Shown in pieces: positions 22,427 through 34,745 of a stretch of 64,000 nucleotides of DNA (position 1 is the first letter of the stretch; every line of letters starts with the position of its first letter). Position numbers and translations under genes: made by a program. The stretch is taken from assembly GCA_023014485.1 (NCBI GenBank), contig JAJOZX010003208.1, positions 210,001 to 274,000 of the forward strand, given 5' to 3'. The notes below the pieces were generated by a model that saw only the letters and a list, made by a program, of their open reading frames with translations, had not been told where the DNA came from and ran no database searches. This stretch comes from Bathynomus jamesi (taxonomy: Eukaryota > Arthropoda > Malacostraca > Isopoda > Cirolanidae).

Positions 22427-24012
22427 CCAAATCGATCGTCGATCGAGCAACTGCGTGCGTGCCGATAGAATAGACAAACTGAGCGCGTTTAAGGCTCCTG
22501 GGCCAGACCAGTTCCTCCACAGAGTTTGCGGGAGGTGCGCGACCAGGTGGCTCCCCACCTGGCTACAGTCTTCAACAAATCGTTGGAGACGGGCCAGGTG
22601 CCTGGAGGGAAGCCAACGTGACCCCTATCTTTAAGAAAGGGGATCACGAAAGTCCAGGGAACTATCGTCCCATTAGTCTCACTTCGGTTGTAGGTAAATT
22701 ATTTGAGAGGATAATATGGCTAGGATCGTTGACCATTTGGACTCCTACGAGCTGCTTGGGGACTCTCAACATGGGTTTAGACGGCATAGGTCGTGTCTCA
22801 CCAACTTGCTCGAGTTTTTCCACGTCATGTGGAGTGAGTATAAGAGTATGGCGATTGATATACTTTATCTCGACTTTGAGAAAGCCTTTGATAAGGTACC
22901 TCACCGCCGGCTAATGGCCAAAGTCCGCGCGCTGGGTATCGGTGGGGAAGTAGGTAGGTGGATTGAAAACTGGCTGAAGAATAGGCGGCAGAGGGTTGTA
23001 ATTAAAGGCGTTAGCTCGGGTTGGGCATCGGTCACTAGCAAGATTCCTCAGGGTTCCGTTTTGGGGCCACTATTATTTATCATTTACATAAATGATATCG
23101 ACGCTGGCATCGTCAGTAGGATCGCCAAATTCGCTGATGACACCAAGCTTGGGGCCAATATTGGGACGCCCGAGGCGATCGAGCAACTGCGTGAGGACCT
23201 ACGTAAGATAGTAGAGTGGTCCGAAAAATGGCAAATGCCGTTGAACTTGGGTAAATGCAAGGTCATGTACATCGGCTACGCCAATCCCAAGTCGGAGTAC
23301 TCCATGTTGGGGAGTAATATCGAGGCCACTGATTTGGAAAAGGACTTGGGTGTGCTAATTAGTAGCGACCTTAAGTTTATCAAACAGTGCGTAGAGATGG
23401 AAAAGAAAGCCCAGAAGCTGTTGAGTTATATCAGGAGGCAATTTCGTTTCGGAACAAGGAGATTGTGCTCTCTCTGTACAATTCCCTGTTCGGCCGCACC
23501 TGGAGTATGCTGTGCAGTTCTGGTCGCCCACCCTCAGGAAAGATATTGAGAGGCTGGAGCGAGTCCAGGCGAGGGCCACAAAGTTAATCCCTTCCGTTAG
23601 GTATATGGGCTACAATCGACTCTTACGCGCCCTGAATTTGTTTTCGCTGGAAACTTGGAGGTTACGCGGTCAACTCATCGAGGTTTTCAAGTTCCTACGC
23701 GGGTTCAACAATGTTGATTTTAGAAGCATGTTCAGTTTAAATGATAACCCCCACTCGCAACAATGGTTGGAAGTTGGATTTGAAACGGTTTAGGACTAGT
23801 GTGTGTGGGAATTACTTTACGTATAAGATCTGTGACAGGTGAAACAGGCTACCTTCAGAAGTTGTGAACAGTTCTTCTGTGGATCTATTCAAGAAAAGGT
23901 TAGCCCGAATCTTGCACACTATTTGAGGGTGACAGAATTTTCCCCTGGCACCCGTTGCCATTGGTACCTCCTCATATGGGCCGCAAGGCCTTTTGAGGTA
24001 CTACTTTTCCTT
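22422..24012 (+). mobile_element. LINE-B copy 2, truncated, frameshifted
   Basis: Close to copy 1 in sequence but starts within the reverse transcriptase. The first 45 bp look scrambled: GATCGAGCAACTGCGTGCG resembles an internal stretch near 21528. The main frame 22716-23549 keeps LYLDFEKAFDKVPHRR and FADDTKLG. Frameshifts near 22600, 22712, 23450 and 23755 kill it. The 3' end has the same CCTTGTAACT motif, followed by a GT-rich stretch (24013-24024) in place of the CT tract. Confidence 0.85.
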
Positions 24013-24030
24013 GTAACTGTGTGTGTAAGG

Positions 24031-25005
24031 TAATGCACATAGGTTATAAAAACTCGAAGACCGTTTACTCTCTCTTGGGAAGGAACTTGATTGAGACCGA
24101 TCTAGAGAAAGACTTTAGAGTCTATATCAGCAATGATCTGAAACCGTCGAAGCACTGTGCAGAAGTAGAAAAGAGGGCCTTAAAAATATTATGTTATATT
24201 ATAAAAGACAATTCCAGTTTCGAAACAAGGACTGTAATGTGTGTCTATAATTCACTAGTCAGACCTCAATTGGAATACTGTGGGCAGTTTTGGTCTCCAT
24301 CCCTCAGGAAGGATATAGAAAAGGTTAGAAAGGGTACAAAGCAAAGGCTACAAAATTGATCCCTTCAATGAGAATGCAAAACTACCAACGGAGATTGGAG
24401 CGCCTAAATCTGTTTACCTTAGAGACGAGGAGGTTGCGCGGTCAGCTTATTCAAGTCTTCAAGATGCTCAATGGAAAAGACAGGGTAGATTACAGAAACT
24501 TATTCTCACTTAATGCCAATCCGACAAGAAATAATGGGTTTAAACTGGAACTAAAAACATTTAGGACCTCTGTCTGCGGGAATTTCTTTTCCTATAAAAT
24601 AGTTAATATCTGGAACCAACTTCCCTCAGAGGTTGTTTCCAGACAAAGTGTAAATGTGTTTAAAAATAGGCTAGACAAAGTACTGAATACTCTCATGGTT
24701 TAAGACTAAAACATAACGTAACTCTGCAGGAGTTCGCTTGCACAGTGTCTCTGTGGGCATGCAAATTATATATAGAGCTTTTTATATATTCTCCACTTTC
24801 GTGTAAAATTTCCTTGGCTACTTTTCCAGGGTCAAGGTATTTTCTTCAACCTTTTTCCGTACCTGCCTCTGGCAGGGAGAGAGCCTTATACGTTTCTATC
24901 CAGTTTTCTACTACTGTTAGGATAGTTGAAAGAAAAATAAACTTGTTTAATAACAGGAACCTCCCAGAGTGGACCGGGTCTTTGAGGCTTCTTGTCCTTG
25001 TAACA
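24031..25005 (+). mobile_element. LINE-B copy 3, divergent subfamily
   Basis: Starts KVMHIGYKNSKTVYSLLG, late in the reverse transcriptase, in frame 24021-24359. The C-terminal part is in frame 24356-24703 (RRLERLNLFTLETRRLRGQL, ending LDKVLNTLMV). Identity to copy 1 is clearly lower than that of copy 2. One frameshift near 24340. The 3' region is longer (to about 25005) but ends with the same CTTGTCCTTGTAACA motif, then (CT)n and (GT)n to 25032. Confidence 0.8.
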
Positions 25006-25725
25006 CTCTCTCTCTCTCTCTGTGTGTGTGTGAAGCGAATATAAATTTAATTTATGAAGTCTTTCCCACTGGTTGACTTCTTTACAGCCACTAATCTTGG
25101 CTTTGAAATTTCTTTGAATTTCTTCGTTTATTAATTTCTTCCTTTTTATATGGGGACGTCAAGACTGAGCAGTATTCCAGTTTTGGTATGATCCGTGTTT
25201 TCAGCAAGGAATCATTACTCTCGTCCCTTCTTTTAAAGGTTCTCAGTATCTGTCCCCCGATTCTTTTCGCTCTGTTTATCACAATCTGATTTTGTGTCTC
25301 AAATTTCGCATCGTCGGTCATTATAACACCGACCTCAATATTGTTTTCTTCCTTCTCTGAATTTCCTGTTTATCTGGGACATAATATATAATGTCTGTTT
25401 TAGCAACTCATTTGTTCCATATCTCAAAAGCTAAAATTTCTCTGTTGAATTTCACGCTGTTGTCTTCTGACCATTTTTATATTCTGTTCGTGTCCCTATG
25501 CAGGGCCTCCACCTCTTCTGCATTACTGATTTTTCTGCTGATTTTTGTATCGTCTGCAAAGGATGTTACTATACAGTTGTTGGTTATTTCATTGTCTGTG
25601 TCTGTTAGCATGACAATAAGAGTGGGCCAATACTGTTCGTTGTAGTAATAATATACTTTGGATTTTAACAACCTGCAGACGTTCTCTCACGAAATTGTAG
25701 ATTCATTTTTTTTCCATATACATAT

Positions 25726-26493
25726 TAGTGATGTACCGATTCCAAAATTTAGCCGATGCCGATTCTTTGCCTATATTTTTAAAAAATCAATTCCCTTCAT
25801 AAATTTTACTGATCTAATGTGAAAACTTTTAATTTCCATATTTTTACATTTCAAATTTGTTAAAATGCTTTTCCGTAGCTCATTCCGCAATGTATGGTAC
25901 CAGAATTTGTTACTCGTATACCGGAGCTAAAATGTGAAAAAATTTTATTACTCAGTAAAATAAAATAATTTTATTTTAGTTTCAAACTGAGTACCAATAT
26001 TTAAGTTTTTCTTATGTTTTGAAGGTATTTTCTTTCTTAAAAAATGTAAACAACAAATTTTGGCATTAAAATTTCAAGTCCCTGGTGGCCAATTTGAATT
26101 AAAAAGAATGGATATATAATATATATGGGTTTATAAATTATTAAAATACTTAAAATAAAGTCAACATAATAAGATAGTTTAATATATAAATTATAAAGTT
26201 CAATTAATATAGAATTATTATTAATATTGAGTAGATTACAATAGTTTATAATATTTAGAGATTAGCTAGTTAGAGAAAATGTAAATTTATGTGCAACTTA
26301 ACTTAGTAAGCTTGGCCTTTTCCGTGAATGTAAAATATTTTTATATAATTACACTTTGAAAAGAGTATAAGTTACCATAAATACTGTTTTTCCTATGTAA
26401 AATTTTCTATAAATATAGATTTTTTTGTAATGAAAATTTTAAAATGTCAAAGAATCAGGGAGAGAATCGGCTAAATTTAGCCGATTCTGCCTG
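25726..26493. mobile_element. hAT-like non-autonomous element with CCGATTC ends
   Basis: The left end has AGTGATGTACCGATTCC followed by TTTAGCCGATGCCGATTC. The right end has the inverse (GAATCGGCTAAATTTAGCCG, ending CTGCCTG). The interior is AT-rich with no frame of note. The ends resemble hAT MITEs carrying the words CCGAT and GATTC; boundaries are approximate. Confidence 0.45.
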
Positions 26494-26506
26494 TACAACA
26501 CACACA

Positions 26507-26552
<46 letters not shown>

Positions 26553-26582
26553 GAATGAACTCAGAATGGTTCCTGAGTTTTT

Positions 26583-26964
26583 TATGATACACACAGACCG
26601 TGCATGGAAAAGGAAACTCTTCTGGGATAATTAAATCCACTATAGTCCGAATAAGTAATGGTAAATGACAAATACCATAGTTTTTCTTTTTCATGATGCA
26701 AGCCCGACGTGGGCAACGGGTCTCTCGCAGAGAGGTCCCATAAATATAGCTTCCTTCACCAGCTATCTGCAAAGCAGACAGGATCCAGCTTTGGGACATG
26801 GATCTAGGGGACCTCTCTGCGAGAGACCCGTTGCCCACGTCGGGCTTGCATCATGAAAAAGAAAAACTATGGTATTTGTCATTTACCATTACTTATTCGG
26901 ACTATAGTGGATTTAATTATCCCAGAAGAGTTCCTTGTTCCATGCAACGGTCTGTGCGTATCAT
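26583..26964. repeat. large inverted repeat, about 155-bp arms
   Basis: The left arm (26583-26738) begins TATGATACACACAGACCGTG, and the right arm (26810-26964) is its near-perfect complement. They share GGGATAATTAAATCCACTAT, ATTTACCATTACTTATTCGG and a GC-rich inner end GGGTCTCTCGCAGAGAGG. The spacer is about 70 bp. Both outer sides run into (TA)n (26519-26550 and 26970-26986). No coding capacity. The type is unknown: foldback element or a head-to-head pair. Confidence 0.85.
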
Positions 26965-26986
26965 ATTATTTATATATATATATATA

Positions 26987-27606
26987 CAGAGGAACCTTGC
27001 TTAACGAGTGCCTCGTATAACGAGGAAATTCGTATAACGAGCAAAAAGAATGGGGAAATTACCTTGCATAACGAGCGACACTTTGCTTAACGAGCAAAAT
27101 ATTTCGTCAAAATTTAAAGCGTAGACAAAACCAAATGTCTCTAGACAGTTTCCTCGTGAAAAGGATCCAAAGAAAGTGAAAGTGCCTCTAAAAAATTTAA
27201 AGCTAGTGACTGTGAGCTCGTCGAGAATGTTATTGCATTGAACGAAGACGATTCTCCTCTTTCCCCTCAATACCCTCTCCTCCTCCCCTGTCTCTTCATT
27301 TCCTTTGCGTGCGTCAGGAGCACCTTCTCTCTTCGTAAGTTATTTATAAATTTCACCGTTTACTAATTATTTACATTCTCTTTTGGGTTAATTTTTATTA
27401 TAATCTTTTCATTTTCATGCAATAATAATTTAAAAAAACGCCTTTAAATATCATTATAAATATTATTTTAAGTATTTTTTAAGCATGGAACGCATTATCA
27501 TATTTTACATTGATTCCTATGGAAAAAAATTGCCTTGCTTAACGAGCATTTTGCATAACGAGCACAATTCGGGAATGAATTATGCTCGTTAAGCAAGGTT
27601 CCACTG
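26987..27606. mobile_element. pogo/Tigger-like MITE
   Basis: Ends CAGAGGAACCTTGCTTAACG and, from the right, CAGTGGAACCTTGCTTAACG, in TA flanks. The words TAACGAG and TTAACGAGC recur inside both ends. A stretch around 27150-27260 reads ASDCELVENVIALNEDDSP, possibly a leftover of a pogo-type protein. Otherwise non-coding. Confidence 0.65.
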
Positions 27607-27660
27607 TATATATATATATATTATATATATATATATATATTATATTATATATATATATAT
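27607..27660. repeat. (TA)n tract at the 5' end of LINE-A copy 3
   Basis: Imperfect TA microsatellite between the pogo-like MITE and LINE-A copy 3. Confidence 0.9.
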
Positions 27661-28291
27661 ATTAGAACCTTTAAACGAAGAAATAGGAATATAATGATTC
27701 CTCTACTGAAAACACTGATCATACCGAAATTGGAATACTGCTCGGTCCTAACATACCTATATAAAAAAGAAGACATTAGACAACTAGAAGGGATTCAGAG
27801 AAGCTTCACAGCCAAGATCAAGGGTGCAAAGAACTAAACTACTGGGAAAGGTTACGCAAATTAAACCTATATTCACTGGAAAGGAGGAGAGAGAGATACA
27901 CCATTATTTACACTGGAAAATAATGGGAGAAACTAGTCCCTAATCTTACTGTGAACCCTGTAACTCCCCAAACAACGGTAGAAAGTAGAAAAGGAAGGCT
28001 GTGTCTGTTCCCCAAATTAAAAGCGAGACAGGGAACATCTTAACCTAAAGGGAAAGTTTTGTTGTGAGAGGACCAAAAACTGTTTAATCAGCTGCCCAAA
28101 GACCTAAGGAACACGAGTAGACTACTTGGAGTAGTGTTGCAGTGGACATCTTCAAAGGATTAGACACCTGGCTCAGAACAATCCCCGATGAGCCGGTGAG
28201 GTGGAGAGTACAAGAACAAAAACCAACTCACTACTTCACCAGGCCAACAAGCTTGACCTTCGTGAAATGAGGAATCATCGCGCGGAACATT
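27661..28291 (+). mobile_element. LINE-A copy 3, 5'-truncated
   Basis: Only the C-terminal end of ORF2 and the 3' end. It starts GAACCTTTAAACGAAGAAAT, then MIPLLKTLIIPKLEYC-like sequence, then decayed LYSLERR and LFNQLPKDLRNT blocks. It ends GAGGAATCATCGCGCGGAAC. Frame breaks are frequent. It lies between two (TA)n tracts (27607-27660 and 28292-28333), as other copies do. Confidence 0.8.

Positions 28292-28333
<42 letters not shown>
28292..28333. repeat. (TA)n tail of LINE-A copy 3
   Basis: About 21 TA units directly after the LINE-A 3' end. Confidence 0.95.
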
Positions 28334-28336
<3 letters not shown>

Positions 28337-30143
28337 TTACGGACTTGGACTACCCTCAAGCAGCCCAAGTTGCTCCCCCAAAAAATAACACTGCATGGTA
28401 GGCCTAATAAGCCAATAAAACAAAACAGCCAAGGCGTCCATTAACAAACAAGGCCTATATTTGTTGTTAAAAAAAGCTGCACAGTGAACCATCTGACAAT
28501 TCCAAATTGAGAAAAAGTTTAGCCCTTAAAAGGAAGTGAAAAGGTGGCGCCACCTAGGCTATGAATAGAGAATTTAAGAGTTATGATCTTCACTCCAGCA
28601 AGACGGCACAGTTTATATACCATATTCGTTTATAATTTGATAAATTATTGCTGAAAATGGCCTATTTCATTATTTTATAAATTAGACACGTTAATTCAAG
28701 ATTACGGGTTCACCCACGCAAAAGTATCAGTTTTTAATTTTATATTATAAATACATATACTGTATAAATATTGGGTTGGACTCCGAACTTCCTGATTGCT
28801 AAAGTGCTTTACAAGACAGTGTTCGTAATGAATGTTAAGATTATTATTAATGTTGTTTGGGCAGCTTCAAATGTCTGGCTTAATTAAAAAAAAAATTTCA
28901 TATAAATTTACCGTTCTGAAGCCTATGAATTTCACGTAGTTACTTATCTTAGCCAAACTATATCAAACTCAACAAGATTGTCCTCAAAGTAAGCTTGAAA
29001 GTTATCTAATTAATACCGTATTGGTAACACACACACACCGCTTTTAACAGACATGTTATGATACTACAAAGAACTACTATCCTTATATGGCAGACATGAA
29101 ATTATAAGTCTACTGTCTGGTATGTAAATTACAGTTAACTATTGAAAAACGAAAAAAATTATTTAGTATGCAAACCGATAGCCATCAATTAACTTACACA
29201 CACACATATATAGGATAAATTATGCGGTAGCGTACCGTACGGTACCTATGGTATATGCTTAGTTCTCTAGTTGTAAGGCCTAAACACACACACCAACCCA
29301 AACGAATTTATTACGCAATGCTCAGTACCCATACTTCTTGTCGCCTATAGGTCAAACATTAGGCTTATACGGTATATCAGTAGGTCCGAAACCTAAGCTA
29401 GATTGGTAGGCCTGCAGCAGGCTATATTAAATCGTTGAATTAAGTAATGTAATTTTAATTAAATTATACAATGTTCATGACTGTAAAAACATGGAAGCAG
29501 GCCCTATGACCACTAGCACAGAATTAGAGAAATGCACGCGTGCAACACTGCAATGTCGTGTATTATAATGTCCCTCTAAAGCAGATGGGCGAGTGATCAA
29601 CGAATGAAATAGAGGCGTACCCGTACGGCATAAAATATAGTGAAACTGAAAATCTTAATTATTCAACAGAACGTACAGATCATGTCATTATAATATTGTT
29701 TAAAATACTGGAAATGCAGTTGGGACGGCCACGCCCTCCCTTTGCATGGGGCAAGGAGAGATGCGTGCAAAGAAAGTGTATAGCTATTTATGCAACCTGT
29801 GCATGAGTTCTCCTTTAGACGCGAGGCAAGGACATTAAATAAATATTTTAATACAACGGTGACTGTAATGGGATGTTTCTTTGATCCCAAATAATGTAAT
29901 TAGAATTTGTAAATGTCTGTGGACACTGCAGACATGGGGCTGAAGCCGGCTTTTGGCGGCTTCGGCTTCAACTGGCTTCGAGACTTGGTTATTTGTACAG
30001 TTTGAGGGGTTTTATTTTTTTTGTTTAACTATTTTAATATTTTTTATTATTGGTAATACTAATAACCAAAAATAGTTAACCTATACTAATCTAGAATAGA
30101 TTAACTATGGAACTCGTCTTCCAGTTCCGGTTCTATAAGATTA

Positions 30144-30214
30144 GCTTGTAGCATACAAATTTCAAATTGGTGTCCAGTTACTGGACACCAACTTGAAATT
30201 TGTATGCTACAAGC
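30144..30214. repeat. 71-bp palindrome
   Basis: GCTTGTAGCATACAAATTTC is answered by its complement ending GCTACAAGC; the arms meet at GTCCAGT-TACTGGAC. One mismatch is visible in each arm. It could extrude as a cruciform or mark a small foldback. Confidence 0.9.
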
Positions 30215-31122
30215 CAATACAGTATAAGAACAGACGCTTTCTCAAATGACCTAAAGTCCATTTAATCGACACCCCGTGTGAGTTCTGCCATGTTCGGGTA
30301 GGCTAGGTTTAATCGTGTTAGATTACACCACAGGCTAAAACAATGACACAAGTTTAATGTCAGTTTAAAAACGTTAGTTTAAGAAAGTACCGATCATTTA
30401 AGATATGATTACTTAAAAAGAAATACTGACATTATGCTAAAGGGACATAAAAACTGGAGTTAGCAACAAAAAAAAAATCCGTAATGGGCAGTTTTCTTCT
30501 TTTTCTTAAGCTGGCGGACATAGGCGAACATAGTCTCCATAAACCTACTGATCAGAAATCCAGAGGCTACAAGCATGCTACGAATATTATCACAAAAACC
30601 ATCTTCGTTGAAGCATTAATTCCCACTGCTATTTTCATAAATACTAATTCTTAAGTTCTTTTAAAGTTACCTCACTTTAAAATACACATATGTCAGACTC
30701 CAGTGCCTTCCAGTGCCTACTGGGTAAGATAACTTTAAATTTGGAAAATGGAGCCTATATATATACAGGTTCAGATTCCAACCAAAATCTGAATCCCACC
30801 TCTTTCACAGGTAATAGATACGTATGATATAGATGTATGCATGTAGTTTACAAAGATCAAGCTAAAATCTTGATAAAAAATGGAACGTCGTACTAAATTA
30901 GGCTAAGTCACATGCCTTACAAGCCCTAAAAGGATAAGCCTATAAATAGACCCTACCCATAAGATTAGCCGCATGTAGGCCTACAGTTCCATAAACTGTA
31001 AAGGAACTACGAAAAACACTGCAGCCCCTATACAGGTACACGATCAATTTTATAGAGAGAAAATAATAGCGTACTGTAATGGAACTTCATTATATGACAA
31101 TTCAGTTCTTAACAGTTCGAGT

Positions 31123-31270
31123 GGATGACCAAACAAACCAGTCTTATCCTCTTCATCTCTATCAATTGCAAACCAGGATGACGCTTCAACCATGCAGGGA
31201 TCTCAAGGTCAGACTCTTGTTGGCGATTCAGAGAAGAGAAAGGACAAAGAAAGACTTAGAAATTACAAAT
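31123..31270 (+). other. possible coding exon, frame undecided
   Basis: Two overlapping plus-strand frames are open. One reads SLSIANQDDASTMQGSQGQT, then LVGDSEKRKDKERLRNYK and a stop. The other runs 31079-31288 and ends EITNESDKK. The charged Lys/Glu/Arg end looks protein-like, but splice signals are weak and no family is recognised. Confidence 0.15.
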
Positions 31271-34200
31271 GAAAGCGATAAAAAGTAAACAAATTATCAC
31301 AAGCTTTTACCGTTGAGCATTTATATTATCTATACAATTTTTGTTCACTTTAAATACGTCTCTTTCGAATTAACAGTTCGCTAATAACTATTATTATTTG
31401 ATTGATACCAACTACGAACAAGTTCAATCCTTTCTTAATCTCTTCCTACGTCATACCATTTCTATTCTCATCTTTAGGTTTGCCGCTTTGATCTTCCTCT
31501 GTTACGTTAGGTTAAATTAATAGATGCTCGCTTAACCCATTAGCAGCCAGAGGTCTTCTCCGAAACTGAATAAAATCGTCTGGCGTTAGACAGAACAAAA
31601 TCAGTAAAGTGACGCTGGGCACTAATGGGTTAAAGTGGCTATTTTAATTGGTATCTTCCCACTCTAATTCCAATTTTATTCCTTGCCCCACCCAAGGGTG
31701 ACAAATCAGATAGTATAAATTTCGAAGGAGACAATTATCAAAGCGATCCATTCCCATTTTCGCTGTAGAATTTCTCATTTATGTTAAAATACCCTTCACC
31801 ACGCACACAATACGTCACCATCTCTTTTTACTCTTTTCCAGATCAGGAAACGTTTCTCAAACCTGCCATTCTCACTTCCATCACTCAGTTGCGGACCGCG
31901 GAAACAATGGGAATGAGTGAGTGGGAAGTAATAATTCTGACTCCACTACCGCGAATGACACGAAATGAGAAATAATTCCTGCCGTGTGTGTATATATATA
32001 TATATAAGGCCTAACCTTAGGCAAGTACCATCAAAACAGTCTTCAGTCTAACTTAAAAAACACAATTCAACTTCACATTCGTTACTGAAACTCTGTACAA
32101 AAAGTTTTCAAGTTAAATCGATAAAGGCCTCTTATTTTTAGACCCACATTAAAATAGCCTATAATTAGTGAACCACGTTGAATATATACAGTATATATAG
32201 CTATCAGCTGTGCAAGCAATGCAATATCTGTATCTTAACTTGTCAATATCGTAACCTAATGAAGTAGTTTCTTTAAAGTTTCCACCATTAAAGGAGCAGC
32301 AAATATGGACTTTTTTCACAAACCTTACAAAACAGAGAAATGTGAACAATTTTACTAAACACGCTCAGTAATTACGATATCTATAAATCCATCTTCTTTA
32401 TGGCGTCATACAATGTTTAAAATAACACAGTCAGACTAACTGAAGTCTGTTCAATTACCTTTGAACTCGAGTGTAGCTGCAATGCCCTACGTTTATAAAA
32501 GACTAGATAACAATGAAACAGCTATGGAGGTTGGGTGGTTGGCTCCTGCAGTTAATCAAACTCGGGCGGGTATTTGTCAATTCGTAATTCCATGTATACG
32601 ACTAAAGTTCTAAACTAAAATAATTAGCCTAGAAGACTGAAAACTTACTAGTGCAACAATGCTAAAATCAATATAGATTTGAAGGTTTGTCGGTACGGTA
32701 TGTCAAGAGATCTACTCATAATAAAATACCTCTGTGATCTCACTAAATATATTAAAACACTATGGTGACGTAATTTATATAAAGTTAATATACCCAAAGG
32801 CTTATCTAGACCAATTTACCGTTGTGGTGTAAGTGGCATAAGAATAAGCTGTTGTAGGCCTAGCCTCTTCAAAATTCTTATGATAAGTTCAACCGAAGCA
32901 GACTTATCCTACGCCAATTAGACTAACCAAGTTTAAAACAGAATTCAAAATTAGTTTTCAACTAATGAGAAAAATTAATAGTTCAAAGTTCTACAAACAG
33001 CCTATTCAAAAGAGACCTTGGAGCCTGTTACTGGCCAATCAAGGTCTAGGCCTAAAGTTAGTGTCAAAGCAATGGTCGGCCACAAATGGTCAAAGTAAGA
33101 AAAAGTGAAAAAATTTTACTAGTAGAGAAACACAAACCTACCATCATGCCTAATTTTTCAATGATAGGCCCTACTAAATATTTTTATCTAATAATTGAAC
33201 TTACCAAATTGCGTTCATATAAATGAAGACTGCAGAATGTATACAAAAGAGGGTTAAATAAAAAAACAACTATACAATTGCAAGTTAACATAAATAAAAA
33301 CACACTGAATGCTCCACCCATTTGAGCAGGAAGACAGGCTAATGATGACGAGGTTGCGAGCTTCAAAACGAGTCTAGCTACGTAATACAGCTGAACAATT
33401 ATCGTCATACCAAAGTCTTCCGCGATGCATTTCTGCTTAAATTTCCTCTTATAAAAAATCTTTATTAAATGCATTTAATTTTTAATAGATACCTAATATC
33501 TGCAGAAAGACGGTACCGTACTCATGTTTAGGAATTATATGAATTAATTTTGTATATTTAACAAGAGCGCAGCGGCATTGAAACATCTTAAAAGTTCCAT
33601 TTTTGTGACCTTACGTTTGGAAGGGCAGTGATCTGAAGTGAACATTGCACTAAGCATCTACCGTACTATTAAGACATTCCATCCTACGAGACCTGGGATT
33701 TTGTTAAGTGTACTAAGTAACAATCTGGATTCATATAGACTTAGGCCTTGGCCTATGGGTACTATGGATAGTCTAAACTACAATAACGAGTGTGGAAATA
33801 CGGTATCATTACCAATTTGTAGCACAACATAAGCACAGATCCTTAAGCTTTAATTTAAAAGCTACAGAAAGTAGGGCTCATGTTTTTACAATGTTATGCC
33901 TGTTCAATGTTTGGTAAAGGCGAATAGGACTATTCGATGACACAATGAACATACATCTCGTCGAGCCTACTTGATTTTCTACCTACGCAAGACACTGAAT
34001 TGTCAACAGTCAAAATAAGCTTGTGTAACAGCTTTACTACAGCCACATTACTGATTGATTTCTTAATAATAATGATTTTTCAATCTCACTGTTCGAAACA
34101 TTGGGCTAGAACCCAATAATACAACACAGACCCCCTTGTACGGCATTTCAAACATATATCAAGTGCAAAATTATGCAGTTCTGTAGCCAAAATTAGGTCA

Positions 34201-34745
34201 TAAAAGCCTATCTAAACTTGTTTATAATTAAATTAAATCTACCGTACCTTTTCTCTGTACGTTAAAAGTACTCCATTCAGATAGATCCCTTTATGCTTCC
34301 TGACATGAGACCTAGCCTGGAGCTTATAACATAAGCAATACAATTTCGTTGTTTGTACAATTCGATAGAGAAGTACTTGAGCCTACTAGGCCATAACGGC
34401 TAACACTAATAAAAGTTTTCAAAAACGTGTACTAAATGTTTAGTACATAGACTAATAAATTATCAAAATGCTTCAAAGGTTGGTCCTCACTGTGTTCAGA
34501 ATTTGAGAAAACCTAGGCCTACCCGCTCCTCGTACAGGCTGCCTAAGCTCTTTGATTTGGCTCGTCTAGGCTACTTTCTATGCATTTTAATAACAGCTAA
34601 CTTTTTAAGCTAACTGAATGTATTTATAGAATTCCGCACTTATTTATTCATCCACAGTTTTAGCCTAGTCCTAAAAATATTTGGATGATATAGATGTTAA
34701 AAATGTTTTCAGGTTTGGACAATTCAGACGTACGTAACTTTTTCT

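Larger units (their letters stand above)
19229..25720 (-). mobile_element. LINE-A copy 2, split by the LINE-B chain
   Basis: The 3' part (19229-19660) reads on the minus strand as a C-terminal LINE-A remnant (FKRRRHPVQDGTRKAGCTWL). The rest resumes at 25032-25720 with PKLEYCSVLTSPYKKE (25321-25091) and FADDTKISRKISNAEEV (25671-25477). The 3' end joins (TA)n at 19214-19228. The break is at the CT-rich tract that undisturbed LINE-A copies carry here (CTCTCTCTTCTCCTTTCC in copy 1), with about 130 bp lost on one side. The F-A-D-D box is intact in the right-hand piece, but frameshifts surround it. Confidence 0.75.
28334..34745. other. 6.4-kb TE-poor non-coding block
   Basis: No transposon or gene is recognised. 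The block holds a short perfect palindrome (30144-30214), a possible exon (31123-31270), a few TA and CA tracts, and many copies of AGGCCTA/TAGGCCT. It may be intronic or intergenic host sequence; the candidate exon at 36995-37237 points its intron in this direction. Confidence 0.5.

Noticed and set aside
26455..26838. 127-codon minus-strand frame
   Set aside because: Covers the palindrome and the TA tract; no domain, explained by repeat structure.
29935..29990. GAAGCC/GGCTTC cluster as a MITE
   Set aside because: Short hairpin-like words only; no second end seen.
33184..33474. 96-codon minus-strand frame with hydrophobic stretch
   Set aside because: No homology, no splice or promoter context; expected by chance in AT-rich DNA.
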